Below are positions 22,195 to 33,056 of a stretch of 64,000 bases of DNA, piece after piece (within the stretch, counting starts at the first letter, position 1; each line of letters starts with the position of its first letter). The position numbers were made by a program, and so were the translations under genes. Below the pieces are notes generated by a model. That model was not told where the DNA came from and ran no database searches. It saw only the letters and a list, made by a program, of their open reading frames with translations. Location: the NCBI RefSeq assembly GCF_018446385.1, contig NC_056002.1:43723671-43787670 (forward strand), read 5' to 3'. The DNA is from Zingiber officinale. Its lineage: Eukaryota > Streptophyta > Magnoliopsida > Zingiberales > Zingiberaceae.

Positions 22195-22370
22195 CGCCAA
22201 GGAGATGGGGCGCTAAAGAGTTAAGGCATCAAGGAAATAGAGCACCAAGGAGACGAGGGCACTAAGGAGATGAAGTGCCTAGGAGTCGAGGTGTCAAAAA
22301 GATGAGGTGTCAAAAAGATGAGGTGCCAAAGAGACGGGGGTGCCAAGGAGTTGAGGCGCAAGGCCGGTCC
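22195..22370. repeat. Degenerate 15-21 bp repeats
   Basis: A run of imperfect AAGGAGATGGGGCGC/AAGGAGACGAGGGCAC-type units alternates with GTCAAAAAGATGAGGT. It is not coding. Confidence 0.7.
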
Positions 22371-22790
22371 TAGACTTTAAAGGACTCGGTGCAAAAAAAA
22401 ATCCTTTAATTTAAGTAAGAAAATTTCATTTAAATCAAAGGGTTTACATGTGTGCACTACTATGTAGTGTCGGTGGGCGAGGGCGGTGACACGACACTAG
22501 ACGATGGGTATCAGTGTGGGCAAAGAGTTTGAGGTCGAACAAAAGTGGATTCCGAAAGATTAGGGTTTAGGAAAATAGAAATAGGAAAAGACTCCTCTAC
22601 TCTCGTGCAGATTTTTCTCTTTTTTAGGGGCACCTTTATAAAAAAATCCATAATATTTTAAAATTTATAATTACATCTTTTAATTTTTTTTTTCTAATGA
22701 ATATATTTTATTAGTTTTTACTTAAAAAAATATATAAAATTTTTTTACAAAAAAAAGGAGCCCCGCTAGAGGCGGGGCCCTGTGCGCTGG
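22371..22790. mobile_element. Possible small hAT-like non-autonomous element
   Basis: The left boundary (GGCCGGTCCTAGACTTTAAAGG) and the right part (GGCGGGGCCCTGTGCGC) resemble the GGGCCGGCCCTG..GGGCCCTGTGCG ends seen on some plant hAT-type MITEs, with an AT-rich middle. I could not confirm terminal inverted repeats or an 8-bp duplication, so this is tentative. Confidence 0.25.
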
Positions 22791-23556
22791 CCCCACCTTG
22801 ACAGCCCCATGGTCGTCTCTGTTGAGACGTCAAGGAGACAAGGCGCTGAGGATGCCTTGGGATCGGGGTCGATTCAACTTTTTCCCTGGCCACTTCAGCC
22901 AGACTACTATTCTCCCGTATCTGCGTGGTATTCTCATATTACCTCCTTGATCCTAAGTCTCTTCTTCAAGTCCAGTCGAAAGAGACAAGAGTCTGATTGA
23001 CTAGACTTAATTGTGTTCTAACGGAGGAATCCCAACCATCTCGATTATCTAAGCCATGTGGTAGATCTTTTGCATATTTTTTGAAGAGATTATGAATTAA
23101 ATGTCGACATACTTCTAATGTGACACCTTTAAATGCAGCCATCCCTTTTAAATGCATCACCTGCATCATGTGCCTCAATTCCCTAGCCCGAAATGCACCG
23201 ATGTGTCTCCAAGATTGTATCACATTAATGTAATGTGACCTAAGATAGAGAAGACTAAGCATCCTTCATCAATAGACTTTATTCGTTCCATGCACCCGAT
23301 CCTATGATTGAATATTCGTCACATCTATATAACCATGGTGATCAAAATGGCCATGGTTAACCGAGCCAGGATATATAAGGTTAGATAAGGATGCCCTTCT
23401 CCTTGCACCCTCATTAATCCTATGTTCGCCATTCATCTTCTTCGTCTTTGAGTCTTTTGCGCCTCCTTTCTTAGTAAGTCTTTCAATTCCTCCTGGTTGT
23501 TTCTTGTTTTGATCGACCTTCGACCAGGTGTCCCTTGTAGCTTAGTGATATCCTTC

Positions 23557-23823
23557 ATGGCTAGAGAATCGTCTTATTCTCCTTGGTATAGGTCGATTGA
23601 GTCTAGCTTTACCGACAACTCCCTAGATCAGTTAAAGACCAAATATGGGATCCCAACCAATCACCTGATATGACTCCCAAACGACAATGACCGGTCGGAT
23701 TGTCCCTCTTCTGGTTTTGTGACATTCTTTAGAAGTTGTTTCTTGAGTGGGTTGTGCTTTCTCATTCTAGCTTTCTTTGCTGAAGTGTCCCAATATTTCC
23801 ACATTCCCCTGTCACTTATGTAA
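23557..23823 (+). pseudogene. Antisense gene exon 1 fragment of Tat-3
   Basis: From ATG the frame reads MARESSYSPWYRSIESSFTD, then DQLKTKYGIPTNHLI, a TGA stop, and after it GFVTFFRSCFLSGLCF and VSQYFHIPLSL, ending in TAA. This aligns in order with the starts of the other two antisense genes (WYTTMESRF; FFRDQFLVGLRFP; VCNYFRIPLGQL). It covers about 88 codons, then similarity is lost. It is a third, much older copy of the same gene family, in a Tat-2-like orientation. Confidence 0.75.
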
Positions 23824-24292
23824 GTACACGGTTAAATTATCAAGTAATAAAAATACTAATCCACAAGGATTATTAATTAAGCACTAGTCAAGTTCACAAA
23901 GTAAGTTATCTAGACAATCGAAAGTTGTGTGAAAGCTTGAAAACAAAATATTAAGAGAGAGAGAGAGAAAAACAGAGAGAGTTCAGAGCAAGAGGTCCAG
24001 AGGATGTAAGTGAGATTTAAAAGTTAGTTGGGAAACAATTCTAGAATTTTGGTTTCATCATAATGCTAGTTGATGTACTATGAATTGTTCATCTCCTACC
24101 CTCTATGTTTATGCTTTTATAGGAATTCTAACTAAATACCGGTACAACCCTGTGACAGCTTCACCGGAGTGTTTATCCAATTGGGTTGCAATGTCATTAA
24201 GTGGAAGAGGTAATATAAAAAGTCTGGTTAAAGAGATACTCTTATCACATGAGAGCCCCCGATCATACGGTCTAAATTATACAGATCACTTC
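23824..24292. other. Intergenic DNA left of the SIRE-like element
   Basis: No gene is visible. It contains a GA microsatellite (23955-23990). The last ~70 bp (..GAGAGCCCCCGATCATACGG) resemble the sequence beyond the far end of the element (53725-53750), so the insertion site lies within a duplicated or repeated stretch. Confidence 0.5.
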
Positions 24293-25600
24293 TGTTGGTG
24301 TAGGAAGCATCCGACGATCGAACCTAAGTTTTGATAATGGCAAAGGAATCAAAGTTAAGCTTATATGTGATCTAACATGTCTAATGGAGATTGCAGGAAA
24401 GTCCTAAGTGTTCTTAGGCAAAAATCCTAGCTGCCGTTAGGCAAGGTGAAAATCCTAGGGGGTGGTAATCCTAGGTCCTAGGGGGTGGTACCCCGAGGTG
24501 GAGGAAAACCCTAAGGGGTGACAACCTTAGGTCGTAGGGGGTGGTAACCCTAGGTGGAGGAAAATCTTAAGGAGGGGTAACCTTAGGTCCTAGGGGTTGG
24601 TAACCCTAGGTGGAGAAAAACCCTAGGGGGCGGTAACCCTAGGTCCTAGGGGGTGGTAACCCTAGGCAGAAAGTCCAATCGGTCTGGAGGACCGGACTGG
24701 CGTCAAGTAATCTCTCCTAAGGGGAGTAGGTGAGGGCGCGTTCCCCGTAGATGGAACAACATGCGTCGGGTTGACCTAGGGTTTCCGGTCGGAAATCCGA
24801 AGTCAGACTCAGACAGTTCGATGACTGTCGATCACTTGATTTATCATCTGTTCTAACTTTTTCTTGCAGGATATGTTGTTCTTTTGGGACTAACGTGTCT
24901 TGCAGGTATAAAAGGAACAAGCTAAGCCTCGGATGAACAGCGTCCGAGGCACCTCCATGGAGCTTGGAGGCACCTCGGGTGCAAAACAGAAGTTGGCTGC
25001 GAAGAGGAGCTGGAGGCTCCTCGGATAGAGCTGGAGGTGCCTTGGAGCAGGGCTTGGAGGCGCCTTGGACTGGCCATGGAGGCGCCTCAATCAGGATAAG
25101 CGACGAAGGTTTCTTCGCTGATCCACGCGGCTGACTCGGGAGGCTTGGAGGTGCCTTGGATGAGGTTTGAGGCGCCTCCAGCAGTGCATAAAAGGGGTGT
25201 TCAAGTAGCAGTGTAAATCATCAATTCTGAAGTGCTTCTACAACAACGTGCTGCTCCAAAAGACGCCCTGAAGTGCTGCTACAAGTTCCTAACGACCCGG
25301 AGCTCCAAGATTTCGATTCTGTCATCGGTATAATTGTTATTATTACTGCACTTATTGTAATACATATTTGTACTATCTTTGCGCGATATAGTTGTTGTCC
25401 ACAAAAAGCGATCAATGATCGCGGGCCTTGGAGTAGGAGTCGTCCTAGGCTCCGAACCAAGTAAAACCTTGGTGTTCTCTTGTGTGCTTGTTGTCTTTCT
25501 TTTATTTACGTTGTGCGTAATTCTTGATCGTTTTACGAATCTACAAAGTGAAAGCCACGAGCTCTATTCACCCCCCTCTCTAGCGCATCTCGATCCAACA
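24293..25600 (+). repeat. 5' LTR of the SIRE-like element
   Basis: It begins TGTTGGTGTAGGAAGC and ends CGATCCAACA. It contains imperfect 30-35 bp repeats built on CCTAGGGGGTGGTAACC (24450-24665), then a cluster of eight GAGGCGCCTC-like palindromes (24944-25178), then a TATA-like GCATAAAAGGGG (25186-25197). A second TATA-like string (GTATAAAAGG, 24905) is not kept in the 3' LTR, where it reads GTACAAAAGG. The 5' and 3' LTRs differ by scattered substitutions and small indels. Confidence 0.9.
24944..25178. repeat. GAGGCGCCTC palindrome cluster, 5' LTR
   Basis: Eight units occur: GAGGCACCTC (twice), GAGGCTCCTC, GAGGTGCCTT (twice), GAGGCGCCTT and GAGGCGCCTC (twice). All derive from a 10-bp perfect palindrome, mostly inside TTGGAGGCGCCTTGGA-like context. 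The last unit ends 8 bp before the TATA-like box. Confidence 0.9.
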
Positions 25601-25602
25601 AT

Positions 25603-25615
25603 TGATATCAGAGCG
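25603..25615 (+). other. Primer binding site of the SIRE-like element
   Basis: TTGATATCAGAGC follows the LTR end by two bases. It is the initiator methionine tRNA complement TGGTATCAGAGC with one G-to-A change. Confidence 0.85.
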
Positions 25616-25862
25616 AGGTATCTTTGATGTGGTGCAACCACCAATCAAACATTCTTTTCGTGTTTTTTTTTATTTTCGGAGTCGATTGGAATTAGTATAA
25701 TTGCTACATTCTGATCTAATTCTTTTCGTAATCGTATTTCTTTCTCGAAGTTGGTGCAACACCACTCAAGAACGCCATTTATTCTTATTTCCATACCGCA
25801 CTACTAATTCAGGATCAAGTCCTGGGACATCTTTTTGTTTTCTTTGTGTGCATATCCTTTAA

Positions 25863-26973
25863 ATGGCCCAACAAGAAGGCTACAACACTGTTCATCCCCC
25901 GCTCTTCACCCGATAAGACTTCGATTATTGGAAGGGCAGAATGGGAATTTTCCTGAAGATCCAGTTCGAGATGTGGATGATCGTCAAGACTGGGTGTGAA
26001 CTACTGACTGACGGAGATGACAAACCAATACCCTGCGAAGACTGGGATCCAGCATTAATCAAGAAGGTGGAAGCAAATGCCAGAGCAACTTGCACCCTCC
26101 AGTGTGGACTAACAAAAGAGGAGCTCAACCGCGTCAGCCCTTTTTCCAGCGTCAAGGAGTTGTGGGAGAAGTTGATCGAACTTCATGAAGGAACATCCGG
26201 CACCAAAGTAAGTAAAAGGGACTTAATCTTTAATAAATTATATAATATTAAATTACAGGAAGCCGAGAAAGCTACCCAACTCCATGCCTGGATACAAGAC
26301 CTACTCAACGGGCTTCATGCGATTGGGTAAAAGATAGATAACCAGGACATCATCAGGTATTTCTTAAACGCTTTTCCGAGGAACACCTTGTGGGCATCCA
26401 TGGTAGAAGCTTACAAGGTTTCTAAGGACCTTTCTTGTATTAAATTAGATGAGCTATTCTTTGAATTTGAGTTGCATGAGCAGGTTAATGCACGTCCGAC
26501 CGAGAAAGGTTTGGCTTTGATTGCAGGTATAGGAAGAGCACACGAGTCAAGATCAAAGCGCAGAACCGAACCGGAGTCAGAAGAAAAATCATATTCGGAT
26601 GATGACGACGACGAGCTCATAGTCGAACTCGTCAACCTAGTGAGGAAACTCTACAAGAAAAAGAAAGGCTTCAACAAGAAGGACCTCAAGAAGGTAATTC
26701 AATCCAAGGAGGCCCAAGCCAAGGTAAAGTTCTAGGTGACGTGCTATGGGTGCAATCAGAAGGGGCACATCAAGGCGAACTACCCAAACCAGAAAGATCC
26801 AAAAGAAACCAAGGAGGAAGAAAGCTCTAAAGGCAACCTGGGACGAGTCTTCATCAGAAGAGTCCGACGACGAAGAACTCGAGCAGGCAAGCCTTCTCGC
26901 ATTGACGGCCCGGGACTACACCAACGAAACCGGAAGTGAGGATGAATTAGAAGCCGAGTCTGAGAGAAGCCAC
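25863..26973 (+). pseudogene. SIRE-like gag, 5' part
   Basis: From ATG at 25863 the frame reads MAQQEGYNTVHPPLF, then a TAA, then DFDYWKGRMGIFLKIQF, and continues through the UBN2-type capsid (SPFSSVKELWEKLIELHEG, AWIQDLLNGLHAIG), a stop at 26328, an acidic/lysine-rich stretch and the knuckle CYGCNQKGHIKANY, whose last cysteine is replaced by tyrosine. A frameshift follows before SEESDDEELEQASLLAL. It is cut at 26973 by the CACTA insertion; the rest resumes at 33722. Confidence 0.85.
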
Positions 26974-27190
26974 CACTACAACAAAAACCCTCATAGACAT
27001 CGGTGGAACAACAACAGTTTTAAGCAAAAACCGATGTCTATGAGTATTTTACACCGGTTTTTCGAAAAACCGGTGTCTATGAGCGCATATTTTCGCTCAT
27101 AGACATCGGTTTTTTAGCCGATGTCTATGAGCGCCTTTTTTTTATTAATAGACACCGGTTTTAACAGCGATTTTTAAAACCCGATGTTAA
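26974..27190. repeat. Left TIR and subterminal repeats of the CACTA element
   Basis: CACTACAACAAAAACCCTCA is followed by alternating copies in both orientations of TAGACATCGGT and ACCGGTTTTT. In CACTA elements such subterminal motifs bind the transposon protein. Confidence 0.9.
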
Positions 27191-27606
27191 TGAACCAAAA
27201 AAAAAAAATTTAATGTTTCCACTAGTCAAAATTTACAACACTTCGTTCCCTTCAAACCTAAACCAATATCGCGCCGCTTCTCTCAACCTAAACCTAAACC
27301 TCCTGACCATCTCTCTCAGCCTCATCTTCCCCTTCCCCTTCCTGGATCTCTTCCCCTTCTTGGATCGATGCCCCCTCAATCGGATCAAAACCACCTGCTT
27401 CTTCTCCACGCTCGCCGACACGATCTGGCCGGGCCAGTCCGACGGCTCCGGCCTCACCGGCACCCACGGGGGCTCCGTTGAAGGCTCTTGCTTGCTCAAC
27501 GACGGCGGCGAGCTCGTGTTGAGGCAAAAGGAAGCAGAGAACAGGGATGCGTCTCCTCCATTTCCTTGTTGCCGCTGAAGCTCGAGAATCGATTCCTCCA
27601 ACCTTT
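27191..27606. other. Unidentified GC-rich segment in the CACTA element
   Basis: This is a codon-like, GC-rich stretch between the left subterminal repeats and the NEDD1 piece. Open frames on both strands (for example TIWPGQSDGSGLTGTHGGS, plus) match nothing I recognise. It may be a first exon or promoter from a fifth captured locus. Confidence 0.4.
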
Positions 27607-27612
27607 GAGCAA

Positions 27613-27721
27613 CCTATGAGCAAGCTCTTCGACGTCACGGTGGATGCCGGCGATCCCTGCACCCTCAGCTACACTCCTTCCCCCGGATCTCAAATCAACT
27701 CCGTCAAGTGGAACCACACCA
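27613..27721 (+). pseudogene. NEDD1: Captured NEDD1 exon fragment (gamma-tubulin targeting WD40 protein)
   Basis: The frame reads [20 protein letters not shown], then [15 protein letters not shown], followed by a splice-donor-like A/GTAAAA. This resembles the N-terminal blade of plant NEDD1, which recruits gamma-tubulin complexes to microtubules; the family has a K-LFDV start and SVKWNHTN at this point. Only about 35 codons, part of one WD40 repeat, are present. The sequence before KLFDV does not continue the expected repeat, marking the capture breakpoint. Recognition is from memory of the family, not a search. Confidence 0.6.
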
Positions 27722-28580
27722 GTAAAAACACTTTCCCGCCTCATTTTATATCGCAGTGTCTGTTTGCTTCCTCTTTGCTGTGCATTTCTGTTATGCTTGT
27801 GTCGGAGGGTTTTGTTTGCTTGATTTTAGCCTCTCTCTTTTTTTCACGATAGTGTGGGATGCGATACTCTCTGAAGCAAAATTACTAGGAAACTGCGTAT
27901 CTGCATTTTTTACTTCTCTTGGAAATTTGTTGCTTTGCCTTGGATCTACACTATTCGAATTGTATAAGGGCATGTTTCATCCTTGCCTAGTGCCATCAGA
28001 ATTTAATTTTCCCATGACTCATCATTCAAGTTTATTTTGTATCTTGTATAACTTAGTTAATTTTGTTAATCCAGCGGATGGTGGCTGACTTTAACGGTGG
28101 AAAAACCTAAAGTACCTAATGTGGGATAACTGTGATATTATATGCACCTCATGTGCATTAGAGTTAATATATAAACCTAAAGTACCTAATGTGGAATTAA
28201 ACTCCATTACATGACTCAAAATACTCTAATAACTTGAATACTCTTAACTGCTACAAAGCACAGTGGGAAATTCTTAGGTCCGTGCTTTGTGAGAATTATA
28301 TTGTGATAGAGCTTGTAATTGGAAATCATCTGTCTTTTTCTTCATTCATATTTGCAAATAGCATCTTAAAATCTTCTGTTAAATACTTATTCCAGGTTTT
28401 TATGAATGTGTTTGCAGTATGTTCTGTAATCTTTTTGAAAACTATTGGTAATATTTTGGCATAGCTGGTATTGATTTTCTATATACCTCCTTTCCTTTAA
28501 AAGCATTAGTTCTTCTTACTATTTCTGAACTTGACTTCTCAATCTTGGGTTACCAAATTTCTCAGTAACCTGATTTACAG
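27722..28580. other. Intron-like sequence between NEDD1 and protease pieces
   Basis: AT-rich, T-biased sequence starts at a donor-like GTAAAA and ends at an acceptor (GATTTACAG) before the first protease exon. The junction between the two captured loci should lie here but cannot be placed by eye. Confidence 0.4.
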
Positions 28581-30294
28581 GTCTTAGCTAGAGGCATAGA
28601 GTGTGACATTGCATTACTTGCAGTTGAGAGTGAAGAATTCTGGAAAGGTGCTGAACCACTTCGTTTTGGTCAATTGCCTTGCCTTCAGGTTGTTGTTGTT
28701 CATGAATTGCAAAAATGTTGCTCTTCCTTCATGATAAGCAACTTTTCCATAAGTAATTTGTGTTTCTTTTGATGCATCATTGAACCTGGTATTAGCCCTT
28801 CTCCAGTTGTTCATTGAATTGGCTTAATTATTTTTTAATTCCTATAAGCATTTTGCTTCAATGATACAACATATGATTGTTTTTTTTAATCCCTGACTTG
28901 CAGGATAATGAAGAGCTGGAAAATTGTAAATAACTGGCCTACACTTCTATATCTGTAATTTTGATGAATTAAGTGTATCAAAATGCCATAATTAGCCTTT
29001 TTGTTCATCAAAGCAAACTCCAGTTACCAAGTTTGATAGATTGCTTGTGGTTCTTGTCACATAGTGGTTAGGTATTTATCCAATGTGAAGAAAGTGAGGA
29101 AATTTTATGTTCCATTTTGAATCACTGGTAGGTGATGGGCTATTATAATATAATCTATAATGTTCTTTCATAAGGCAACGTACTCCATGTTTCTCCAAGT
29201 GAATTTATGCTTTGCCACTTGCAGCATGTTTTCTTTTGAAACAATAAAGATATTGATTATCCACACTTGAATTTTATCAGTGGTAATATGTACTTTTGGT
29301 ATGCCAAGTCTGTATTTGTTGTCAAATCTTTATGTGATGAAGTGTGATCAAGTAGAAGTTCAGTTGTTGCAACAGTTAACATTTTCTAAGGCTCTCTTTT
29401 CTATAGGGTTATTTAATCTAGTTGTTCTTCCATAATTCATCAAACTAACAAGTTATATGATACACAGGATTCAGTAACTATTGTAGGATATCCACTTGGT
29501 GGAGATACAATCTCTGTGACAAAGGGTGTGGTATCACGAATTGAGGTTTGATTTCATGAAATTGTGATCATAAGCTTTTAGTATTTTTTTGGTGAATTTT
29601 ATATTCTTGTTGAGATTGTTTTATAGATGATAAATTGCTGACTTAAGTGTTATCAATTTTAAGTTGGTTGAAAATTTTAGAACATGGTGTCCAAATGAGC
29701 TTTTTAATATTAATCACTTTTTTTTTTGCTTCTGTTTCAGGTTAGTATGCTCATGGATCCTCTGATCTGCTTGGTATTCAGATTGATGCTGCAATAAACC
29801 CTGGTTGGTAACTCAACCTAGTTTCCTTGCTAGAAAGATAGCATTTTATTTTTTAGATAGTTGGATGTTATTGCACCACTTTCTCTGGCAAGGTACAGAT
29901 ATATTCTTGTAAAAGTATATTAATGTTGTCAAAGAAACGTACTTGTTTTGCAGGAAACAGTGGTGGTCCTGCCTTCAATGATCGTGGTGAGTGTATTGGT
30001 GTGGCATTCCAGGTATTCCTTCTGCTAAATCTGCCTTTTATTTTCCCTACTTTATCTATTCCAAACTTTTCAAAAATCTTTTATAGATTAACTTTGTCCC
30101 AGAATAATGTTTAATGGAAATGCATCTGAGTACTGCTTTTGCACCTAAATTAGCATTCTACCTTCTTTCATATCTCACTAGATATTTCATTTAGGTTTTC
30201 AGATCCGAAGACACTAAAAATATTGGATATGTTATTCCAGCCACTGTGGTTTCTCATTTTCTTGATGATTATGAAAGAAATGGGAAGTATACTG
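28581..30294 (+). pseudogene. Captured Deg (DegP/HtrA-like) serine protease fragment, five exons
   Basis: Five exon-like blocks with introns between: 28581-28688 ([17 protein letters not shown], catalytic Asp), 29468-29545 ([24 protein letters not shown]), 29741-29803 (YAHGSSDLLGIQIDAAI), 29954-30012 (GNSGGPAFNDRGECIG, catalytic Ser) and 30195-30294 (NIGYVIPATVVSHFL). This matches the protease domain of plant Deg proteases of the Deg9/Deg10 kind. The catalytic-His exon and the C-terminal PDZ part are missing. Block 3 is 4 bp short of what the phase requires, and after its acceptor the frame meets TAG, so the copy is frameshifted. It cannot encode an active protease. Confidence 0.8.
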
Positions 30295-30319
30295 GTAAGC
30301 TGACATCGTGAGTCATCAG

Positions 30320-31019
30320 GAGCCTTCTCTGCATGCAGCTGTGATGCTTGAACAAGCATCCTACTGCTATTTGCTTTCCATCCCACCAATGTTACGCAAG
30401 TATGGTTTTCATCTTGTTTTGTCTGGAAATCGTTACTACATTTCTGATCAGGTACTCGATTGCATGTCAAATTCATCTTCATATTGAAACTTGTCTCAGA
30501 TATTTAAAGTATGTTCAAAGTTTTATGTGCTAATTGTAAAACATTCATTCTGTAAAATGTAGAGACAACATGCGATTCGAGCTTACAGGAATGCACTCTT
30601 CGTTTACATAGAAAATGGTTAGAGTTATATATCTAATCATGTTCACTACAATGTTGGAAGGTTCTCTATGCTTTGTTTGTATATTTGTGAATTTATCTTT
30701 GATGCTTTTGACCTTATCTCCTTCCATTTACTTACATGGTATTCTTTTATTGGAGTTCTTGATTTGGCTATCAAGCATATGCTAGAGGTTTTGGCTTGCA
30801 GTCATCTATCCCTAGCCACACAAAATGCATTCCTTAATGAATTTTCCCATGTTGTCCAGGTACTTCTATAGATTCTTCCTCATGATATTTTTGTTTAGTA
30901 GTTCGTAAATCTTAAAATCTTGCTATACCTTGATTCATCAGAGCATGGGAATGAAATTTGAGGTTTACAATCTTCGACTACCTGTTATCAATATGGCCTC
31001 ACTCAAAGTATTTTATTAA
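30320..31019 (+). pseudogene. TRAPPC8: Captured TRAPPC8-like fragment (vesicle tethering complex subunit)
   Basis: Four exon-like blocks: 30320-30451 (LHAAVMLEQASYCYLLS, PPMLRKYGFHLVLSGNRY), 30563-30660 (RQHAIRAYRNALFVY, then a TAG, then SNHVHYNVGR), about 30738-30859 (GVLDLAIKHMLEVLACSH) and 30942-31019 (SMGMKFEVYNLRLPVIN). These resemble consecutive exons of plant TRAPPC8, a subunit of the TRAPPIII tethering complex in ER/Golgi and autophagy traffic. One tryptophan codon is now TAG, and the last block ends in TAA, so it is dead. Identification is from family knowledge and should be confirmed by protein search. Confidence 0.7.
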
Positions 31020-31602
31020 GATTTTCGAACTTACGCATCACCTTCAGATTTAAGTTAGTTGCTTGATTTTCATTGTCTTTGAAGGACTACTGTTATTATA
31101 TATTTTCCTGGTTTCTTGTCATGGTTATTCCTTATCCTCTATCCTTAATGTACTTTCTTTTGCTTTAGATGCTAGAACAAAAAGCAAACTAATGCTTTGA
31201 TTGAGGTTATGAAAATTCATAATTTTTTGTGCTCCAGAGAAAAATTAATTCTTAGCGATGGATTTGGGTTCAATTCCATCAATAAGAAAAATGAAAAACA
31301 GTACTAGACATGATTTTGTTTAAAAATTCATGCGGGCTATGAAGAATGCTCCTAAACAAGGAGACAACAACGTTAAACAAACATGTTAACAACATTTAAC
31401 ATCAAAATAGTGTTGTAAATATAGAAATTGATTTTCCTCATTATTATTCTTCTTCTCTGAACTTGGGATAAAAGCTACTGAGGTTCCTACACAATTGGGA
31501 GACTTTGCAAAACCAAAGTAACTAATTTATTAGGTTGAAATGATAGATAGATGAGTGATCTCAGTCTTGGCTTTTGAATGCTCCTCATTTTATAATTTAT
31601 AG

Positions 31603-32705
31603 ATGCTCGAACCAGATCCTAAGAAGAGCTTGACGGCTCAGCAAGTTCTTGGTAACTTTTAGCTCCTCGCTTATTCGTCCTTTGTAAAGAGAGTATTAAG
31701 TACTGGTTATGTTAGTTTCTCTGTATGATCGTTCATGCTTTGTAAGAGTAGAGAAACTTATTTCTCATTGACAATGATGTTTTACTCGTTGAGTCAGTAT
31801 AACGCATGTTCCATCATTCTATTATGTATGAAGGTGCCAGTCATCAGTTTGAAACTCATCTTCACTGATAGTGCCTTGCTTACATATAGAACATCAACAA
31901 GCAGTTATATAGATATCTTTTCTAATCGAACCAATTTAGTTATATAGAATGTACTTAATCTATGAATTCTCAGATCATACATGGCTGCAGAATGCAAGTA
32001 AAGCTCCCAATGTTAATCTAGGTGAAACCATACGAGCAAGACTTCAGCAATTCTCTGGGATGAACAAACTTAAAAAGAAAGCTCTACGGGTAAGTGATCA
32101 TAGCTCAACACTCTTAAGGCATGCAACTTTTGATTTTGATTATCTATTTGTTGATTAGTGAATTATATTGCATGATAAGTCTGCTCTGCTCTTTCTTACA
32201 GGTTGTGGCTGAATACCTCTCTGTCGAGGAAGTTGCAGACATAAAGGAAATGTTTGACAAGATGGACATTAATCAAGATGGGAAACTATGCTTTGAGGAG
32301 CTGAAACTCGGTTTGCATAAGCTCGGTCACCAGATTTCAGATTCAGACATTCAGATATTAATGGAAGTAGTGAGTGCTTAACTGAACATCTCATTGAGCA
32401 GGATCGTCTTCGTTGAAAATATCATGATGCCTTACTTAAAACCTGTGTCTCTTATTCGATCTTGTTGATGACAGGCTGATGTCAATGGAAGCGGTACCTT
32501 AGAATACGGAGAATTTGTTGCTGTCTCAATCCACTTGCGCAAGATTGGAAACGATGAACACCTGCACAGAGCCTTCTCATACTTCGATCTGAACAAGAGT
32601 GGATACATAGAAATTGAAGAACTCAGTGATTCCTTAGCTGATGACTTGGGTCCAAACCGAGAAGAAGTTATTAATGCAATCATCCATGATGTCGACACAG
32701 ATAAG
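31603..32705 (+). pseudogene. Captured calcium-dependent protein kinase fragment (autoinhibitory junction and EF-hands)
   Basis: Exon-like blocks 31603-31651 (MLEPDPKKSLTAQQVL, end of the kinase domain), 31974-32089 ([29 protein letters not shown]: autoinhibitory junction), 32202-32369 (AEYLSVEEVADIKEMFDKMD, first EF-hand DINQDGKLCFEE) and 32475-32705 (second EF-hand ADVNGSGTLEYGEF, third FDLNKSGYIEIEE, and the start of the fourth, DVDTDK). The junction sequence is that of plant CDPKs of the CPK7/8/10/30/32 kind. Splice phases agree and these blocks have no internal stop, but the kinase core and the end of EF-hand 4 are absent. It is the best preserved capture in the element. Confidence 0.85.
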
Positions 32706-33056
32706 GTCAGAAATTTAAGTCTTCTGTCCATGAACCATTCATCTGCTTTATACTTTTGTCTGCGGACATCAATAGTTTACGAAAATATGGCTGCATTTGC
32801 AATTATAACAACATCAGCTGACAATGGACGTCTTTCATCACAGGATGGTTAATAACTAGTCTTGGCTTGTGAACCACTGAAGATCCTTATTGCAAGCATT
32901 GAAGTAAGCATTGATGTGGTTGAGATAAATGATGAATATGTCTCTTTTTAAGCATTCAAATTAATCATCTTGTTACCTGGTGCTCTTACTACTTTTTCAA
33001 CTATGATTTTTGGTCTTGGTTTACTAATATATTATTTATGTGTTTTTACAGTTTAC

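Larger units (their letters stand above)
21850..23823 (-). mobile_element. Decayed relic of a Tat-type gypsy element (Tat-3)
   Basis: The order matches the 3' side of Tat-2: an LTR-like stretch (CACTCAAGTTAGGGAACG and CTTCTATAGGGC at about 21975-22065 resemble the Tat-2 LTR), a segment at 22960-23010 like the region beyond the polypurine tract (TTCAAGTCCAGTCGAAAGAG..GACTAGACTT), a TATA box (GATATATAAGG at about 23368) and the first exon of the antisense gene (23557-23823). It is interrupted around 22371-22790 by what may be a small DNA transposon. Similarity was judged by eye and is low outside the coding part. Confidence 0.5.

Noticed and set aside
22966-23262. 98-codon minus frame (HMMQVMHLKGMAAFKGVTLE)
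   Set aside because: No recognisable domain and it lies over the Tat-3 relic; probably chance.
27213-27662. Overlapping long frames on both strands in the CACTA element
   Set aside because: GC-rich sequence opens all frames; no family match on either strand, so only noted as an unidentified segment.
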